From: Desulfuromonadaceae bacterium
Lineage (GTDB): Bacteria > Desulfobacterota > Desulfuromonadia > Geobacterales > Pseudopelobacteraceae
Length of the DNA stretch: 46,832 nt
Direction of reading: 5' to 3'
Assembly: GCA_028683435.1 (NCBI GenBank)
Contig: JAQUIG010000019.1
Location: 1-46,832 of the forward strand
Shown: piece by piece, positions 15,747 through 26,456 of the stretch
How positions within the stretch are numbered: the first letter of the stretch is position 1
Layout of the letters: each line of letters begins with the position of its first letter
Position numbers and translations under genes: made by a program
The notes under the pieces: generated by a model
Seen by the model: the letters and a program-made list of their open reading frames with translations, nothing else
What the model was told of the DNA's origin: nothing
The model's database searches: none

Positions 15747-17906
15747 GTGGAGAGAGTAACGTCTTCCGCCAGTTCGACCGGCCTCACCCTTAGCACCAAA
15801 ATGGTACTGCTTTCTGCAGCGGCTTTTTTGGGTATCCTGCTGGTTGGCGCGACCAGCCTGTATATGATGAATGAGGTCAGAATCGGCGGTACCGCCTACC
15901 GCTATATTCAAAAAAACAAGGATGCTCTTGAAAGTATTGCACTGTTGAAATCAGACCTTTTTCAGATTAACAGTGAAATGCAGAACTTCCTGCTTGAATC
16001 TGACAGCACCACGGCCGAGAAAAGCATTGCCGCTATAAAAGACCTCACCAACGAGGTTGAACTCAATTTCGGGATTGCTCTTGAGTCGGTCGAAGCGACC
16101 GGTGAGCATACTGCGATAAACAAAGCAAACGACATCTGGAAGGAATATCAGAACACGCTGTTGAACGAGGTACTGCCGGCCTCTGCCAGAGGTGATCGTC
16201 TTAAAGCCAACAAACTCATGGCCGGAATCCAGGCGCAGCGGTTCAACACGTTCAGCAGAACCGTTGCACAGATGGTTGACCGTATCCGTAAGGACGTCAC
16301 CGCCACTGAACAGCAGGTTGCATCGAGCATCAGAATAAAAACTGCTGTCTCTGCAGCCGTTACGATCTTTGTGATCGCCCTCATCGCACTGTTTTCATAT
16401 TTAATAACTACTTCGATTACCAGACCGCTCAGAAGCTGTGTCGAGTTTGCCAAAGCAATGGCCGGCGGCAGACTTGATGCCCGCCTGGAAGTCCGTGGCG
16501 GTGGGGAGGCCGCTGATCTGGCCCATGCTATGAACATCATGGCAGAGAATCTCCATAGCATGGTCTCGCGAATCGGCTCCACTTCCGAAGTGCTCACCAC
16601 TATTGATAACAATCTCGAAAATGCTGCCCGTCAGGTCGTAAATTCCGCACAGATGCAGGAAAAATCGGTTTTGGAAACATCACTTGCGGTGGTGCAGATC
16701 AACCGTTCGGTGCATGAAGTATACGAGGGGATAGACAAGCTTTCCTGCTCCGCAACCGACACGTCCGCCTCGTCGCTTGAGATGGCTGCAACCATTGAAG
16801 AGATTGCGATGAGCGCAGAGAAACTGGAAGAGGCTGTTGAAGAGGTGAGCTCTTCAATCACTGAAATGACCTCTTCAATCAAAGAGATCGGTACGAGCAT
16901 CGTCAACCTGCTGGACGCATCAAGTATGACGGCATCATCCATTGCCGAGATGGATGCGACCATTAAACAGGTCGAAAAGAATGCCATGGATTCGGCCGCT
17001 ATTTCCGACACCGTCCGGAGTGACGCCGAGATCGGCAAAAATGCTGTTCTCGAGTCGATTGCCGGCATGCAGGCGATCAGAGTATCATCACAGATAACCT
17101 CAGAGGTTGTTGAAACGCTCTCGTTACGGGTAAACGATATCGGCACCATTCTGTCCGTTATCGATGAAGTTGCGGAGCAGACCAATCTTCTGGCGCTCAA
17201 TGCCGCCATCATCGCAGCCCAGGCCGGCGAACATGGCAAGGGGTTTGCCGTTGTTGCCGACGAAATCCGTGAACTGGCCGAGCGGACCAGCAGTTCCACC
17301 CGGGAAATAGCAGCAGTCATAAAGGGTGTTCAGGAAGAGACCCGTCGTGCCGTGGATGCGATCAGCCAGTTTGAGGAAAGTATTGCCGCAGGTGAAAAGC
17401 TGTCTCAACGCTCCGGTACCGCACTGGAGAAGATCGTCACCGGTGTGCAGCGGGCGGGAATCCAGGTAGGCGAGATCGCCAAGGCGACTGTTGAACAGGC
17501 GCGAGGTAGTCAGAGTATTCGGGAAGCGATGGGAAACGTTGAAGATATGGTTGAAAGCATCGCCAACTCTTCGCGGGAACACTCCCGCGGATCCGATATG
17601 ATTTCATCGGCAATTGAACGGATGAAGGATCTCACCGTTCATGTTCGCACGTCGACCCGCGAGCAGAGTCGGGCCAGTAACCTGATCGCCAAGTCAACCG
17701 AAGATGCGACCGCCATGGTTGACCAGATCCGCGAAGCGTGCCGTTCACAGGTGGACAGCAGTGCCCTGATTTCTAAATCGGTCAACAATATAGAAGGGGC
17801 AACAGTTGCAAACAGTCACGCGACGAAGGTCATGAATACTGCCGTTACAAATTTAACGCATCAGATTGATCTGCTTGAGAAGGAGATGGCCGGTTTTAAG
17901 ATATGA
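15747..17906 (+). CDS. Methyl-accepting chemotaxis protein
   Basis: Membrane chemoreceptor, 719 residues from GTG 15747, chosen because GGAGAGGAG lies 9-18 bases upstream; ATG 15705 has no ribosome site. TM1 is about residues 18-42, followed by a helical periplasmic sensor of about 150 residues (four-helix-bundle type), TM2 about 198-222, HAMP about 220-275, then the long signalling coiled coil. The hairpin tip that contacts CheA/CheW is [25 protein letters not shown] near residue 480; many receptors have NAAIEAARAGE there. No CheR-tethering pentapeptide is seen. The stop overlaps trpA by four bases, an unusual partner. Ligand unknown. Confidence 0.93.
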   Translation: MERVTSSASSTGLTLSTKMVLLSAAAFLGILLVGATSLYMMNEVRIGGTAYRYIQKNKDALESIALLKSDLFQINSEMQNFLLESDSTTAEKSIAAIKDLTNEVELNFGIALESVEATGEHTAINKANDIWKEYQNTLLNEVLPASARGDRLKANKLMAGIQAQRFNTFSRTVAQMVDRIRKDVTATEQQVASSIRIKTAVSAAVTIFVIALIALFSYLITTSITRPLRSCVEFAKAMAGGRLDARLEVRGGGEAADLAHAMNIMAENLHSMVSRIGSTSEVLTTIDNNLENAARQVVNSAQMQEKSVLETSLAVVQINRSVHEVYEGIDKLSCSATDTSASSLEMAATIEEIAMSAEKLEEAVEEVSSSITEMTSSIKEIGTSIVNLLDASSMTASSIAEMDATIKQVEKNAMDSAAISDTVRSDAEIGKNAVLESIAGMQAIRVSSQITSEVVETLSLRVNDIGTILSVIDEVAEQTNLLALNAAIIAAQAGEHGKGFAVVADEIRELAERTSSSTREIAAVIKGVQEETRRAVDAISQFEESIAAGEKLSQRSGTALEKIVTGVQRAGIQVGEIAKATVEQARGSQSIREAMGNVEDMVESIANSSREHSRGSDMISSAIERMKDLTVHVRTSTREQSRASNLIAKSTEDATAMVDQIREACRSQVDSSALISKSVNNIEGATVANSHATKVMNTAVTNLTHQIDLLEKEMAGFKI

Positions 17907-18718
17907 CCGGCCCGGTGATAATGACCATGAGCAGACTTACGGCACGCCTCAGTACGCTTAAAACAGTTCATTCCAAGGCTTTGGTGACGTTTGTTACCGC
18001 CGGTGACCCGGATCTGGCTGCAACCGAAGAGATCATCTACCTGCTTGAAGAGGCCGGAGCCGACATAATTGAACTCGGGGTTCCTTTCTCAGACCCGATG
18101 GCTGACGGACCGACGATTCAACTCTCCTCGGAGAGAGCTCTCGCCTCAGGAACGACACTCCATGGCATTCTGGGTGTCGTAAAAAAGGTGCGCAGCCGCT
18201 CCCAGGTGCCAATTATTCTGATGGGATATCTTAACCCTGTCTACGCCTACGGCTACGACAGCTTTTGCCGGGATGCCGCAGAAGCCGGGGTAGACGGCGT
18301 TCTCCTTGTGGATATGCCGCCGGAAGAATCGCAAGAACTGACCGCTCCGGCCGGCCGCTGTGGACTGGATGTGATCTTCCTGCTGACACCAACCTCGGAT
18401 GCCGCCCGCATATCTGCCGTAGATAAGCTTGGCAGCGGTTTTGTGTATTATGTCACGGTTACCGGAGTAACAGGAGCCAGGAGCTCTGTTTCTACGACAC
18501 TGGCGCAGGAACTGTCCCGAGTACAGCAGGTTATTTCACTCCCCGTCATGGCAGGATTCGGGATATCTACTCCGGAGCAGGCTGCCGAAGTCGGAAGGCT
18601 GGCGGACGGGGTGGTAGTCGGCAGTGCAATTGTCAGACTATTTGAACAGTACCGCGGAGAAGAGTTGAAGCAACAGCTGCGCCGCTATGTCTCCACCCTG
18701 AAAGACGCAATACGATGA
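17903..18718 (+). CDS. trpA: Tryptophan synthase alpha chain
   Basis: Splits indole-3-glycerol phosphate to indole, channelled to TrpB. 271 residues, TIM barrel. Motifs: [40 protein letters not shown] (catalytic Glu and Asp), [37 protein letters not shown] 17903 overlaps the chemoreceptor stop (ATGA). ATG 17927 (MSRLTARL) would match the usual family N-terminus better and is a real alternative. It heads trpA-accD-folC-lptD. Confidence 0.95.
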   Translation: MTGPVIMTMSRLTARLSTLKTVHSKALVTFVTAGDPDLAATEEIIYLLEEAGADIIELGVPFSDPMADGPTIQLSSERALASGTTLHGILGVVKKVRSRSQVPIILMGYLNPVYAYGYDSFCRDAAEAGVDGVLLVDMPPEESQELTAPAGRCGLDVIFLLTPTSDAARISAVDKLGSGFVYYVTVTGVTGARSSVSTTLAQELSRVQQVISLPVMAGFGISTPEQAAEVGRLADGVVVGSAIVRLFEQYRGEELKQQLRRYVSTLKDAIR

Positions 18719-18813
18719 TGTGCGAAGACGCTTGACAGCGCTTTCTGATTCTGCTGGCGAGTATTTTGTTTGTACTTAACTATTTTAAGGTTACGAAAGA
18801 TCCGAGGTCCCGT

Positions 18814-19668
18814 ATGAGCTGGTTTACCAAAGAGAGAGTCGGTATCGAAAAATCTGGTGGGAAGAAAGTCACGTTTCCCGATGGAATGTGGGTCAAGTGC
18901 CCAGGCTGTTCCGAAACGCTTTTAAGTAAGGATCTTGAAGCCAATCTCCAGGTCTGCCCGAAATGCGGCTACCATTTCCGTATTTCAGCACGCAAGCGTC
19001 TTGAAGCCCTGCTTGATGGCGGTATCTGGCAGGAATTTGATGCCGATGTGACATCAGTAGATTTTCTTGAATTTAAAGATGCCAAAAGCTATCAGGAGCG
19101 TATCGATGCAGCGCTGGCCAAAGGCGGGTCAAAGGATGCGGTAATCTGTGTCGAAGGGGCTATCGAAGAGCTGCCGGTACAGATTTCATGTTTTGATTTT
19201 TCCTTCATGGGCGGGAGCATGGGGAGCGTCGTGGGTGAAAAGATCACCCGCTCTATCGAACGCGGTTTGCAAAAACATCAGCCGGTGATTATCATCTCCG
19301 CTTCAGGCGGGGCTCGCATGCAGGAGAGTATCCTCTCGCTGATGCAGATGGCCAAGACGTCAGCGGCCCTGGCGAAACTCAAGCGCGCTGGTATCCCGTT
19401 TGTGTCGTTGCTGACTGATCCGACTACCGGCGGAGTTACCGCCAGCTTTGCCATGCTGGGAGATGTCAACATTGCCGAACCAAAAGCTCTGATCGGTTTT
19501 GCCGGTCCACGGGTCATCGAACAGACTATCCGTCAGAAACTGCCGGAAGGCTTCCAGCGGGCGGAATATCTGCTCGACCATGGCATGGTCGATGCGATCA
19601 TTCCACGTACCGAAATGCGTGCAAAACTGGCTTCCATACTGAAAATGCTGCATCGTCCCTCCGCCTGA
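18814..19668 (+). CDS. accD: Acetyl-CoA carboxylase carboxyltransferase subunit beta
   Basis: Transfers carboxyl from biotin to acetyl-CoA, first step of fatty-acid synthesis, with AccA. 284 residues from ATG 18814 (MSWFTKE; GAGG upstream). Zinc ribbon: CPGC and CPKC pairs at about residues 29-51. Crotonase-like core: [57 protein letters not shown]. folC starts two bases after its stop, and this accD-folC order is common. Confidence 0.96.
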   Translation: MSWFTKERVGIEKSGGKKVTFPDGMWVKCPGCSETLLSKDLEANLQVCPKCGYHFRISARKRLEALLDGGIWQEFDADVTSVDFLEFKDAKSYQERIDAALAKGGSKDAVICVEGAIEELPVQISCFDFSFMGGSMGSVVGEKITRSIERGLQKHQPVIIISASGGARMQESILSLMQMAKTSAALAKLKRAGIPFVSLLTDPTTGGVTASFAMLGDVNIAEPKALIGFAGPRVIEQTIRQKLPEGFQRAEYLLDHGMVDAIIPRTEMRAKLASILKMLHRPSA

Positions 19669-19669
19669 C

Positions 19670-20947
19670 ATGCCTCTGACAGACGTGCTGGAAAGGCTTT
19701 ATGCCCGTCGACGCTTTGGCATACGGCCAGGCGTCGGCAGGGTTGTCAAGCTGCTCGACCGTCTGGGTCATCCCGAAAAACAGTTCCGCACGATTCATGT
19801 CGTCGGCACTAACGGCAAAGGTTCCACGTCGGCCTTTCTCTCCTCTATCCTCATTCACGCGGGGCATTCGGTCGCCCAGTTCAGCTCCCCTCACCTGGTA
19901 CGATTTACCGAGCGTTTCAGAATAAACGGCACAGAGTATTCCGCAGAAAAGCTGGCGAGCAGCCTGGATGTCGTGCTGAAGGCAGCTCCTGAAGAAGCGA
20001 CTTTTTTTGAGATAACAACAGCCCTGGCAGCAATGGTTTTCAGCGAGGAGCGGGTTGATCTGGCGGTCATGGAGGCCGGGATGGGTGGCCGCTCGGATGC
20101 AACCGCCGCTTTTGAAGGCGAGATGACCTTGCTTACCCCGATCTCTCTCGACCATACCGGTTATCTCGGCGCCACCCTTGAGGCGATTGCCCGCGAGAAA
20201 GCCGGGATTATTGAGCCCGGCACGGCTGTAATCAGCGCCGGACAGCCTGATGCAGCCCTTCTGGCGGTTGAAGAGCGGTGCCGCGCCGGGAACTCTCTCC
20301 TGAAGACCCTCGGCAAAGATTTTTCAGCCGCCTGGAACCCGGATGGCACACTCGATTACCATGGCTTGAGCATAACCCTGACCCGGCTCACTCCCGGGAT
20401 GGCGGGTCGCTATCAATCCACGAACGCCGCTGTAGCGCTCGCGGCGGCAGAACTCCTCGCTACGGGCGGATTGAATATTACCCCTTCCGCCTTCAAAGAA
20501 GGGGTTGCCTCGGCATCTTGGCCGGGCAGGATGGAACTGGTACCGGGCACCCCGCCGCTGCTGCTGGATGGGGCACATAACCCTGCCGGTGCCTCTGCAC
20601 TGGCGGAAGCGTTGGTAGATTACTCCTACTCAAAGCTGCTGATGGTAACCGGAGTCTGCGATGACAAGGATATCGACCGGATATATGCGCCGCTGCTGCC
20701 GCTTGTTGATGCTGTTTATACGGTAACCCCTTCTGTTGACCGCGCCATGAAAGCTGAAGACCTCTCCCTTTTTTTTACAAAAATGGGGATCGCATCGGAG
20801 CCGTGCGGCTCCGTAGTGGAAGGGGTTTGCAAAGCCCGCAGTCAGGCCGCCGAAGGGGATCTTATCCTGATATGCGGGTCGCTCTTTGTTGTGGGTGAAG
20901 TCAAGGCATGGCTTGACGACTTGAATTACAGCGGAATCAGGGGCTGA
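19670..20947 (+). CDS. folC: Bifunctional folylpolyglutamate/dihydrofolate synthase
   Basis: Adds glutamate to dihydropteroate and folates using ATP. 425 residues of the Mur-ligase fold. P-loop VVGTNGKGSTSAFLSSIL (residues about 44-61), SSPHLVRFTERFRING, VMEAGMGGRSDAT, ISLDHTGYLG, GRMELV, LLLDGAHNPAGA. Its ATG follows the accD stop after one base, so it is probably translated by coupling. Confidence 0.95.
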   Translation: MPLTDVLERLYARRRFGIRPGVGRVVKLLDRLGHPEKQFRTIHVVGTNGKGSTSAFLSSILIHAGHSVAQFSSPHLVRFTERFRINGTEYSAEKLASSLDVVLKAAPEEATFFEITTALAAMVFSEERVDLAVMEAGMGGRSDATAAFEGEMTLLTPISLDHTGYLGATLEAIAREKAGIIEPGTAVISAGQPDAALLAVEERCRAGNSLLKTLGKDFSAAWNPDGTLDYHGLSITLTRLTPGMAGRYQSTNAAVALAAAELLATGGLNITPSAFKEGVASASWPGRMELVPGTPPLLLDGAHNPAGASALAEALVDYSYSKLLMVTGVCDDKDIDRIYAPLLPLVDAVYTVTPSVDRAMKAEDLSLFFTKMGIASEPCGSVVEGVCKARSQAAEGDLILICGSLFVVGEVKAWLDDLNYSGIRG

Positions 20948-20954
20948 TTTTCCT

Positions 20955-23003
20955 ATGAACATAATCCACTATGTAATCTTTTTCTGTATCCTCTGCTGCT
21001 CGGCTCAGGCTGCAGGAGCCGCCCCCCCTCCCGCCTTAGATGAAAGCATCCATATAAATGCCGACCGCATGAGCCAGAACCCGGCTGATGAAGTTTATAC
21101 CGCGGATGGAAATGTGATCGTGCTCTGGAAGGGAATGAATCTGGCAGCAGATCAGGTCCGTTATTCTGCCGCGACTCACATGCTTCATGCGTCCGGCTCG
21201 GTTGTCATGACAAAAGAGTCTGCTGTCCTGAAGGGTGAAACGCTGGTACTGGATATGGATACCGGCCGGGCCGAAATGGACCCGGCGCTCCTCTCTGTCC
21301 CCGAATCAGGAGTAAAAATAGCTGCTGAAAAGCTTGTGCGCATCAATGAAAGCGAGTTCAGTGCCATCTCCACAGAACTGACCAGCTGTGATCTGCCTGA
21401 TCCAGCCTGGAAATTCAGTGCCGACAACCTCAAGGTCAACCTGCTGGGGTATGGTACCGGTCGCAACGTCATCTTCTACGTGAAAAACATTCCGGTACTC
21501 TACCTTCCCTGGATCGCTTTTCCGGTTGTACTGGAAAAAAGATCCGGTCTTCTTTTCCCGCAGTTCGGCTACTCACAAAGCAGAGGAGCACAGCTCGACA
21601 TTCCGGCTTACTGGGTAATCTCACCCAGCCAGGATCTGCAGCTGGATCTGGACATACTATCACGACGCGGCATCGGCACCGGGGTTGATTATCGCTACAT
21701 CAGAAAACGCGGCAGTGAAGGGCACATCAACACATATTTAATCTACGATCAACTGCAGGATCGGTGGCGTGGGCAACTGACCCTGGAGCATAAGGAAATT
21801 TTTTCGAATGACGCAAATCTGCGCATGGCGGTCAATGTCACCAGTGACCGGACCTTTTTGAATGATTTTGGACAAAATAACGGCGAGTACAATCGCCAAT
21901 CAAGTGACACGAGAATCAACGCCCTGAAAACATGGGAAATTTATGCCATAAATTCATATCTGCGCTATAGCGAAGACCTTTATGCTCCTGATAACAGTTC
22001 GACGCTTCAAACCCTTCCATCAGTCGGCCTGTCAGGAGTCAGACAGCAGATCTTTTCAATGCCGCTTTTTTTTGATCTGGATGCAACAGCAGAAAATCAA
22101 TACCGCGACACGGCTCCTTCCGGTCAGCGGCTGCATCTTTTTCCCCGGATCACACTGTTGCCGTTTACTGGTCCGTATCTGAATGCGTCGCTGTATGCGG
22201 GGGCACATATCAGAGGGTATGCCACCGCCACGCGTGACAGTAACAGCGGCATTGGCTCGAGCGCCGGAGACCTGTTGCCGGAAGTCGGCATACGTTTGTC
22301 AACATCATTGACCCGCATCTACACCTCTGATTTCCCCCTGCTCAAAAAGATCAGGCATGAGATCATCCCGGAGTTCCGCTACACCCTTGTACCGGAACGC
22401 AACCAGCAGCGGCTTCCGTTCTATGACTACACCGATCGCATGATCCACCGGAATATGATTTCTCTGTCGGCTACCAGTCTGATAAACGGCAAGTTTGTAC
22501 ACGGTGAAACGACTGAATATCGCGAGATTTCGCGAATCAAGCTGAGCGCGGACTATGCAATTGAGGGTGGGCGACGCGACCTGTTGACATTGGTGGAGAG
22601 CCAGCGCCCATGGAGTGATCTGATGCTGGAATCTGATACCTGGCTAAGCAGAGTGCTGCGGCTCACCTTCGACACACGCTATAACCTACATGAGAACCAC
22701 CTGTCAACAGCCGTTGCAGGAGTGGAATTTGACGACCGGCAGGGGAATTCAATAGGAGCCGGTTACCAGATGGCCCGCAACGAAGTGGAATACTTTGAGG
22801 GGCGATTCTCAACGACACTCATTACCCCCCTGCACCTTTCCTACACAGCCCGCTACTCGTTTGACCGTGGCGATTTCCTCGAATCACTGTATGCTGCCGA
22901 ATATCGTCACAAATGCTGGAGTGTTAACCTGGCGCTTCACCAGCGTCCGGGGAATCAATCATACACCGTGAACTTCAATCTGGCAGGACTCGGAAGCAAA
23001 TAA
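20955..23003 (+). CDS. lptD: LPS-assembly protein LptD
   Basis: Outer-membrane barrel that inserts lipopolysaccharide into the outer leaflet. 682 residues: signal peptide (about 1-22), an OstA/LptA-like beta-jellyroll (about 30-170: INADRMSQNPADEVYTADGN), then the LptD barrel (IFYVKNIPVLYLPWIAFPV, RSGLLFPQFGYSQSRG) to the C-terminus. The mature chain shows only two cysteines by eye, near residues 144 (TSCDLP) and 654 (HKCWSV), so a single inter-domain disulfide is expected instead of the two of E. coli LptD. Its stop abuts the stop of the convergent methyltransferase gene with no spacer. Confidence 0.92.
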   Translation: MNIIHYVIFFCILCCSAQAAGAAPPPALDESIHINADRMSQNPADEVYTADGNVIVLWKGMNLAADQVRYSAATHMLHASGSVVMTKESAVLKGETLVLDMDTGRAEMDPALLSVPESGVKIAAEKLVRINESEFSAISTELTSCDLPDPAWKFSADNLKVNLLGYGTGRNVIFYVKNIPVLYLPWIAFPVVLEKRSGLLFPQFGYSQSRGAQLDIPAYWVISPSQDLQLDLDILSRRGIGTGVDYRYIRKRGSEGHINTYLIYDQLQDRWRGQLTLEHKEIFSNDANLRMAVNVTSDRTFLNDFGQNNGEYNRQSSDTRINALKTWEIYAINSYLRYSEDLYAPDNSSTLQTLPSVGLSGVRQQIFSMPLFFDLDATAENQYRDTAPSGQRLHLFPRITLLPFTGPYLNASLYAGAHIRGYATATRDSNSGIGSSAGDLLPEVGIRLSTSLTRIYTSDFPLLKKIRHEIIPEFRYTLVPERNQQRLPFYDYTDRMIHRNMISLSATSLINGKFVHGETTEYREISRIKLSADYAIEGGRRDLLTLVESQRPWSDLMLESDTWLSRVLRLTFDTRYNLHENHLSTAVAGVEFDDRQGNSIGAGYQMARNEVEYFEGRFSTTLITPLHLSYTARYSFDRGDFLESLYAAEYRHKCWSVNLALHQRPGNQSYTVNFNLAGLGSK

Positions 23004-24089
23004 CTACGGGGAGTATTCCAGCAGAAAAAGAGCTCTTTTATACACGGCGACCATCTCTGCTTCATCCCCGGTTATGCTGCTGTTTGATACCGGTGAAGTA
23101 AAAGCTCTCAGGAATCTTCTTTCGTGGAATCCAAGCGGCGGGTTGTCGTGGCCTATCCGCGCAGGAATCCGAAGGGTGGCGAGCTTGAAAAGAGAGACAG
23201 AAGAGGTCAGGCAGGGGTTGAGCTTGATACTGCAGTCACTCTTTTTTTCCAAGGGGGCTTCAGTATTTCTGCCAAGGTAGAGGACAAAATTGCCGGGTGA
23301 CGCATGAACTTTATCAAGGGCCCGCAGGCGACCGATCTCTTCGGCAACATCCTCGAGAGCCCCCGGATGTGCAAACAGGAGCGGCCTCAATCCGGCCTGG
23401 TCTATCATCTCCAGCAGGTCATCGATACGATAGGTACGGGCTCGCGGGTGTAACAGCGCGTCGGCGATGCCTGCATCGGTTGCCGTTTCATCGGCAGCGG
23501 CAAGATAGCCTCCCAGGCGTGATCCGGCACTGGCCTTATTAAACAGGCGACGGGCGGAGCGGGGGGAGTCTATGCCGAGAAGCCTGAACGCGCGGCGGAT
23601 AGACTCCTCTTCCCGACGGGCGTAGCGGCTGTAGAGCATGATTCTGAGTATCCCCCCCGGCACAAGACGACGTTCAAGCGCCTTCAGACCTGCCAGCGGA
23701 TCCTCCAGGTGATGGAGCACTCCGAAAGAATCGATCAGCCCGAAGTGACCTTCGATCGCCCCCTGATCCGACAAATCTCCACAACGATAATCGACATTCA
23801 GCTTCCCGTGCAGAAGGCAGTGCCAGTGCGCCCGCCGCAGACTGCGCGCCGACAGATCCATTGCAGTAATCGGTACGTCAGGGTTGGCAACAGCCCAAGG
23901 GTATGGGGCAAAGGTACCGCAGCCGGCAATCAGTATTTTTTCCGCTTCCGGGGGAGGCAAGGTTCGGTTAAAACGGGCCCAGAGCGCGTGCAAATTGAGA
24001 GCAAAGGTATCGCAGCGCTTTACCGAGGCGATCAGCGGGTAGCTCGGGTAGGGATACCGCTGATAATGTATTTGTACCGGATCGGACAT
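23004..24089 (-). CDS. SAM-dependent methyltransferase with extra C-terminal region
   Basis: 361 residues. The N-terminus HYQRYPYPSYPLI and a class I Rossmann fold (ILIAGCGTFAPYPWA near residue 52; ITAMDLSARSLRRA; DSFGVLHHLEDPLAGLKALERRLVPGG) identify a SAM-dependent methyltransferase. The substrate cannot be read from sequence. Residues about 275-361 lie beyond the fold, are hydrophilic and match no domain I know. Divergent from hemW with only 58 bp between the starts. Confidence 0.85.
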   Translation of the reverse strand: MSDPVQIHYQRYPYPSYPLIASVKRCDTFALNLHALWARFNRTLPPPEAEKILIAGCGTFAPYPWAVANPDVPITAMDLSARSLRRAHWHCLLHGKLNVDYRCGDLSDQGAIEGHFGLIDSFGVLHHLEDPLAGLKALERRLVPGGILRIMLYSRYARREEESIRRAFRLLGIDSPRSARRLFNKASAGSRLGGYLAAADETATDAGIADALLHPRARTYRIDDLLEMIDQAGLRPLLFAHPGALEDVAEEIGRLRALDKVHASPGNFVLYLGRNTEAPLEKKSDCSIKLNPCLTSSVSLFKLATLRIPARIGHDNPPLGFHERRFLRAFTSPVSNSSITGDEAEMVAVYKRALFLLEYSP

Positions 24090-24147
24090 GCCTCACTGTA
24101 GCAGGATGCCGCCCGGCTTTCAACATTCGCAAAAAGCAGGAGTACAA

Positions 24148-25284
24148 ATGTTCAACAGGCTCTATGTTCACATACCGTTCTGCATAAAAAAATGCCGTTA
24201 CTGCGCCTTTGTCTCCAGCACCCCCAAAAGTGAAGAGCTGCAGGAGTACCCTGCACTCCTTATCCGAGAGCTTCAACTCCGCGGATCTGCTGCCGATCCA
24301 GTCGCTTCGGTCTATTTCGGTGGCGGCACCCCGTCACTGCTGCAGCCACAGCAGCTGGCCCGACTGCTTGAGGAGATTGCCGCTCAGACCGGCATCCAGG
24401 CAACTGCAGAAATCACCCTGGAAGCAAACCCGGGGAGCGTCGACCAGATTTCGCTGAAGGGGTTCCGAGACGCCGGCATCAACCGGATTTCTCTCGGGAT
24501 CCAGTCATTTGATGATCGTTTTCTGGAGTGCCTCGGACGTATTCATGCCGCTGAACAGTCGCGCCAGGCTTTTCGGGATGCACGCGAAGCCGGCTTTAAC
24601 AACGTCAGTATTGATTTGATTCACTCCCTTCCCGGCCAGAGCCTCCTTCAGTGGCGGAGTGAACTGCTGCATGCCATCAGACTCGCTCCGGAGCATATTT
24701 CCATCTACGGGCTGACGGTTGAAGAAGGTACCCCCTTCGCGCTCAGCTATCCCGCAGGGTGCCATGAGTTGCCCGATGACGACCTTTCCGCTGATATGTT
24801 TGAGCTGGCGGATGAGCTTTTAACCGCAGCCGGCTTTGAACATTACGAGATTGCCAACTATGCCCGCCCGGGATACCGGTCAGAGCATAACAGCGGCTAT
24901 TGGAAGCGGGACGGCTACCTGGGACTGGGCGTAGCGGCGCACTCGTTTCTTCGGGACGGCTATGGAGTTCGCTTAAGCAATCCGGACAATCTGGAAGATT
25001 ATCGCCGCGGGGTGACCAGCGGAAGACTTGAACGGAGCGGCGAACAACGGCTGACACAGGGTGATGCCATGGCGGAATATCTGTTTTTAGGGTTGCGCCT
25101 CGCGGAGGGAGTGAGTCTCCCCGCCTTTGAAGGTGAGTTCGGCCGGCCGCTGGAATCGGTGTACGGTTCTACAGCGGCAGATCTGGCCAGGTGTGGTCTT
25201 CTCGTTCAAAACAAGAGCGTGCTTACGTTAACCCGCCGGGGGATGCTGCTGTCAAACCAGGTATTCACAAGGTTTTTGCCATAA
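24148..25284 (+). CDS. hemW: Radical SAM heme chaperone HemW
   Basis: Radical SAM protein related to coproporphyrinogen dehydrogenase HemN, now known as a heme-delivery protein. 378 residues from ATG 24148 (GGAG upstream; the 20 extra upstream codons overlap the divergent gene's leader). Cluster motif CIKKCRYC in LYVHIPFCIKKCRYCAF, then SVYFGGGTPSLL, ISLGIQSFDD, FNNVSIDLIHSLPGQ, YGLTVEEGTPF, HYEIANYARPGYRSEHN and a C-terminal HemN domain. It lacks the N-terminal extension of true HemN, which supports the HemW assignment. Confidence 0.9.
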   Translation: MFNRLYVHIPFCIKKCRYCAFVSSTPKSEELQEYPALLIRELQLRGSAADPVASVYFGGGTPSLLQPQQLARLLEEIAAQTGIQATAEITLEANPGSVDQISLKGFRDAGINRISLGIQSFDDRFLECLGRIHAAEQSRQAFRDAREAGFNNVSIDLIHSLPGQSLLQWRSELLHAIRLAPEHISIYGLTVEEGTPFALSYPAGCHELPDDDLSADMFELADELLTAAGFEHYEIANYARPGYRSEHNSGYWKRDGYLGLGVAAHSFLRDGYGVRLSNPDNLEDYRRGVTSGRLERSGEQRLTQGDAMAEYLFLGLRLAEGVSLPAFEGEFGRPLESVYGSTAADLARCGLLVQNKSVLTLTRRGMLLSNQVFTRFLP

Positions 25285-25403
25285 TAATCGCCTTCATGCG
25301 ATGACCTGCTTTCTTTCACCTTGCCTCACACACCAAAGCATTTATAATAGCCGGCGGCATAGCGGCAATTGCCAAGAGATCTCAAAGAATGGAGTGGCGC
25401 TGT

Positions 25404-26312
25404 ATGACCAACATTATCCTGCTGGCGGTCTGTCTTCTCGCAGGTCTCGGACTCAGAAGAACAGGGCGTTTTCCCGCTGCGACCCCTGCGGCGCTGAATG
25501 GCTTTATCATCCATATTTCGCTGCCGGCCCTGACGATTCTGCATATCCACAGCCTCAAGATCGATCTGTCACTGCTGCTTACGGCCGGCATGGCCTGGCT
25601 GCTGTTCGGGGTCGCCTGGCTCATCTTCGGAACAGCCGGGAGGCTGTTTAAAGTTGACAGGGAGACGACAGGCGCGCTGATACTGGTTGCCGGACTGGGG
25701 AACACGTCCTTTGTCGGCCTGCCGATGATAGAAACCTATTACGGCAAAGAGTTCCTGGGGGTCGGCATCATTGCCGATCAGCTCGGTTCCTTCATGGTGC
25801 TCTCCACGCTCGGAATCCTTGCCGCAGCCCTCTATTCGTCCGGTGATGTCACACCACGCCAGATGGCCCGCAAAATCCTCCTGTTTCCCCCCTTTCAGGC
25901 CTTGATCCTGGCACTGCTGCTGCGCCCGGTTTCTTTTCCGGAGTGGAGCAGCGAGATACTGCAGAAACTCGGCAGTACCTTGACACCGCTGGCTCTGGTT
26001 TCAGTCGGTTTCCAGCTTCAGTTCGCCGGCATGCGACAGGTACTGAAGCCGCTTGCAACCGGACTGGCCTATAAACTCCTGCTTGGTCCGGCGCTTGTTT
26101 TCCTGCTGTACAGCACTATTATCGGAGCTACCGGGGCCGTGGTACAGGTGACGATCTTTGAAGCGGCCATGCCCCCGATGATTACCGCCGGCATCATCGC
26201 CATAGACCACAACCTCCGGCCGCAACTGGTCGGCATGCTGGTCGGCATCGGCATCCCGCTCGCCTTTATCACGCTGCACCTCTGGCATCTGCTCCTGAAG
26301 ATCCTGGTATAA
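25404..26312 (+). CDS. AEC-family transporter (auxin efflux carrier type)
   Basis: Inner-membrane carrier of about 302 residues from ATG 25404 (GGAG upstream). About ten hydrophobic helices in two halves. N-terminal half: LRRTGRFPAATPAALNGFIIHISLPALTIL, then GNTSFVGLPMIETYYG. C-terminal half: GSTLTPLALVSVGFQL and AAMPPMITAGIIA. These are AEC/PIN-type motifs around broken helices. Bacterial members move malate, malonate or other organic acids; the substrate here is unknown. Confidence 0.88.
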   Translation: MTNIILLAVCLLAGLGLRRTGRFPAATPAALNGFIIHISLPALTILHIHSLKIDLSLLLTAGMAWLLFGVAWLIFGTAGRLFKVDRETTGALILVAGLGNTSFVGLPMIETYYGKEFLGVGIIADQLGSFMVLSTLGILAAALYSSGDVTPRQMARKILLFPPFQALILALLLRPVSFPEWSSEILQKLGSTLTPLALVSVGFQLQFAGMRQVLKPLATGLAYKLLLGPALVFLLYSTIIGATGAVVQVTIFEAAMPPMITAGIIAIDHNLRPQLVGMLVGIGIPLAFITLHLWHLLLKILV

Positions 26313-26356
26313 ATAAAACACTCCTCTGGGTAATCGCTGCGAGGTACGACGCACAC

Positions 26357-26398
26357 AACAAGAAAGGCCACCTGATCCCTCCGGTGGCCTTTCTTGTT
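26357..26398. terminator. Strong bidirectional terminator
   Basis: A perfect 16-bp stem (26357-26372 with 26383-26398) carrying AAAGGCCACC/GGTGGCCTTT, loop of 10. It lies between the convergent AEC transporter and PilZ genes and can serve both. Confidence 0.85.
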
Positions 26399-26456
26399 GA
26401 AGTTGATATTATTTCGAGACGTTATCGATACGGGGCCGTACCCAGGATAGATTGCC

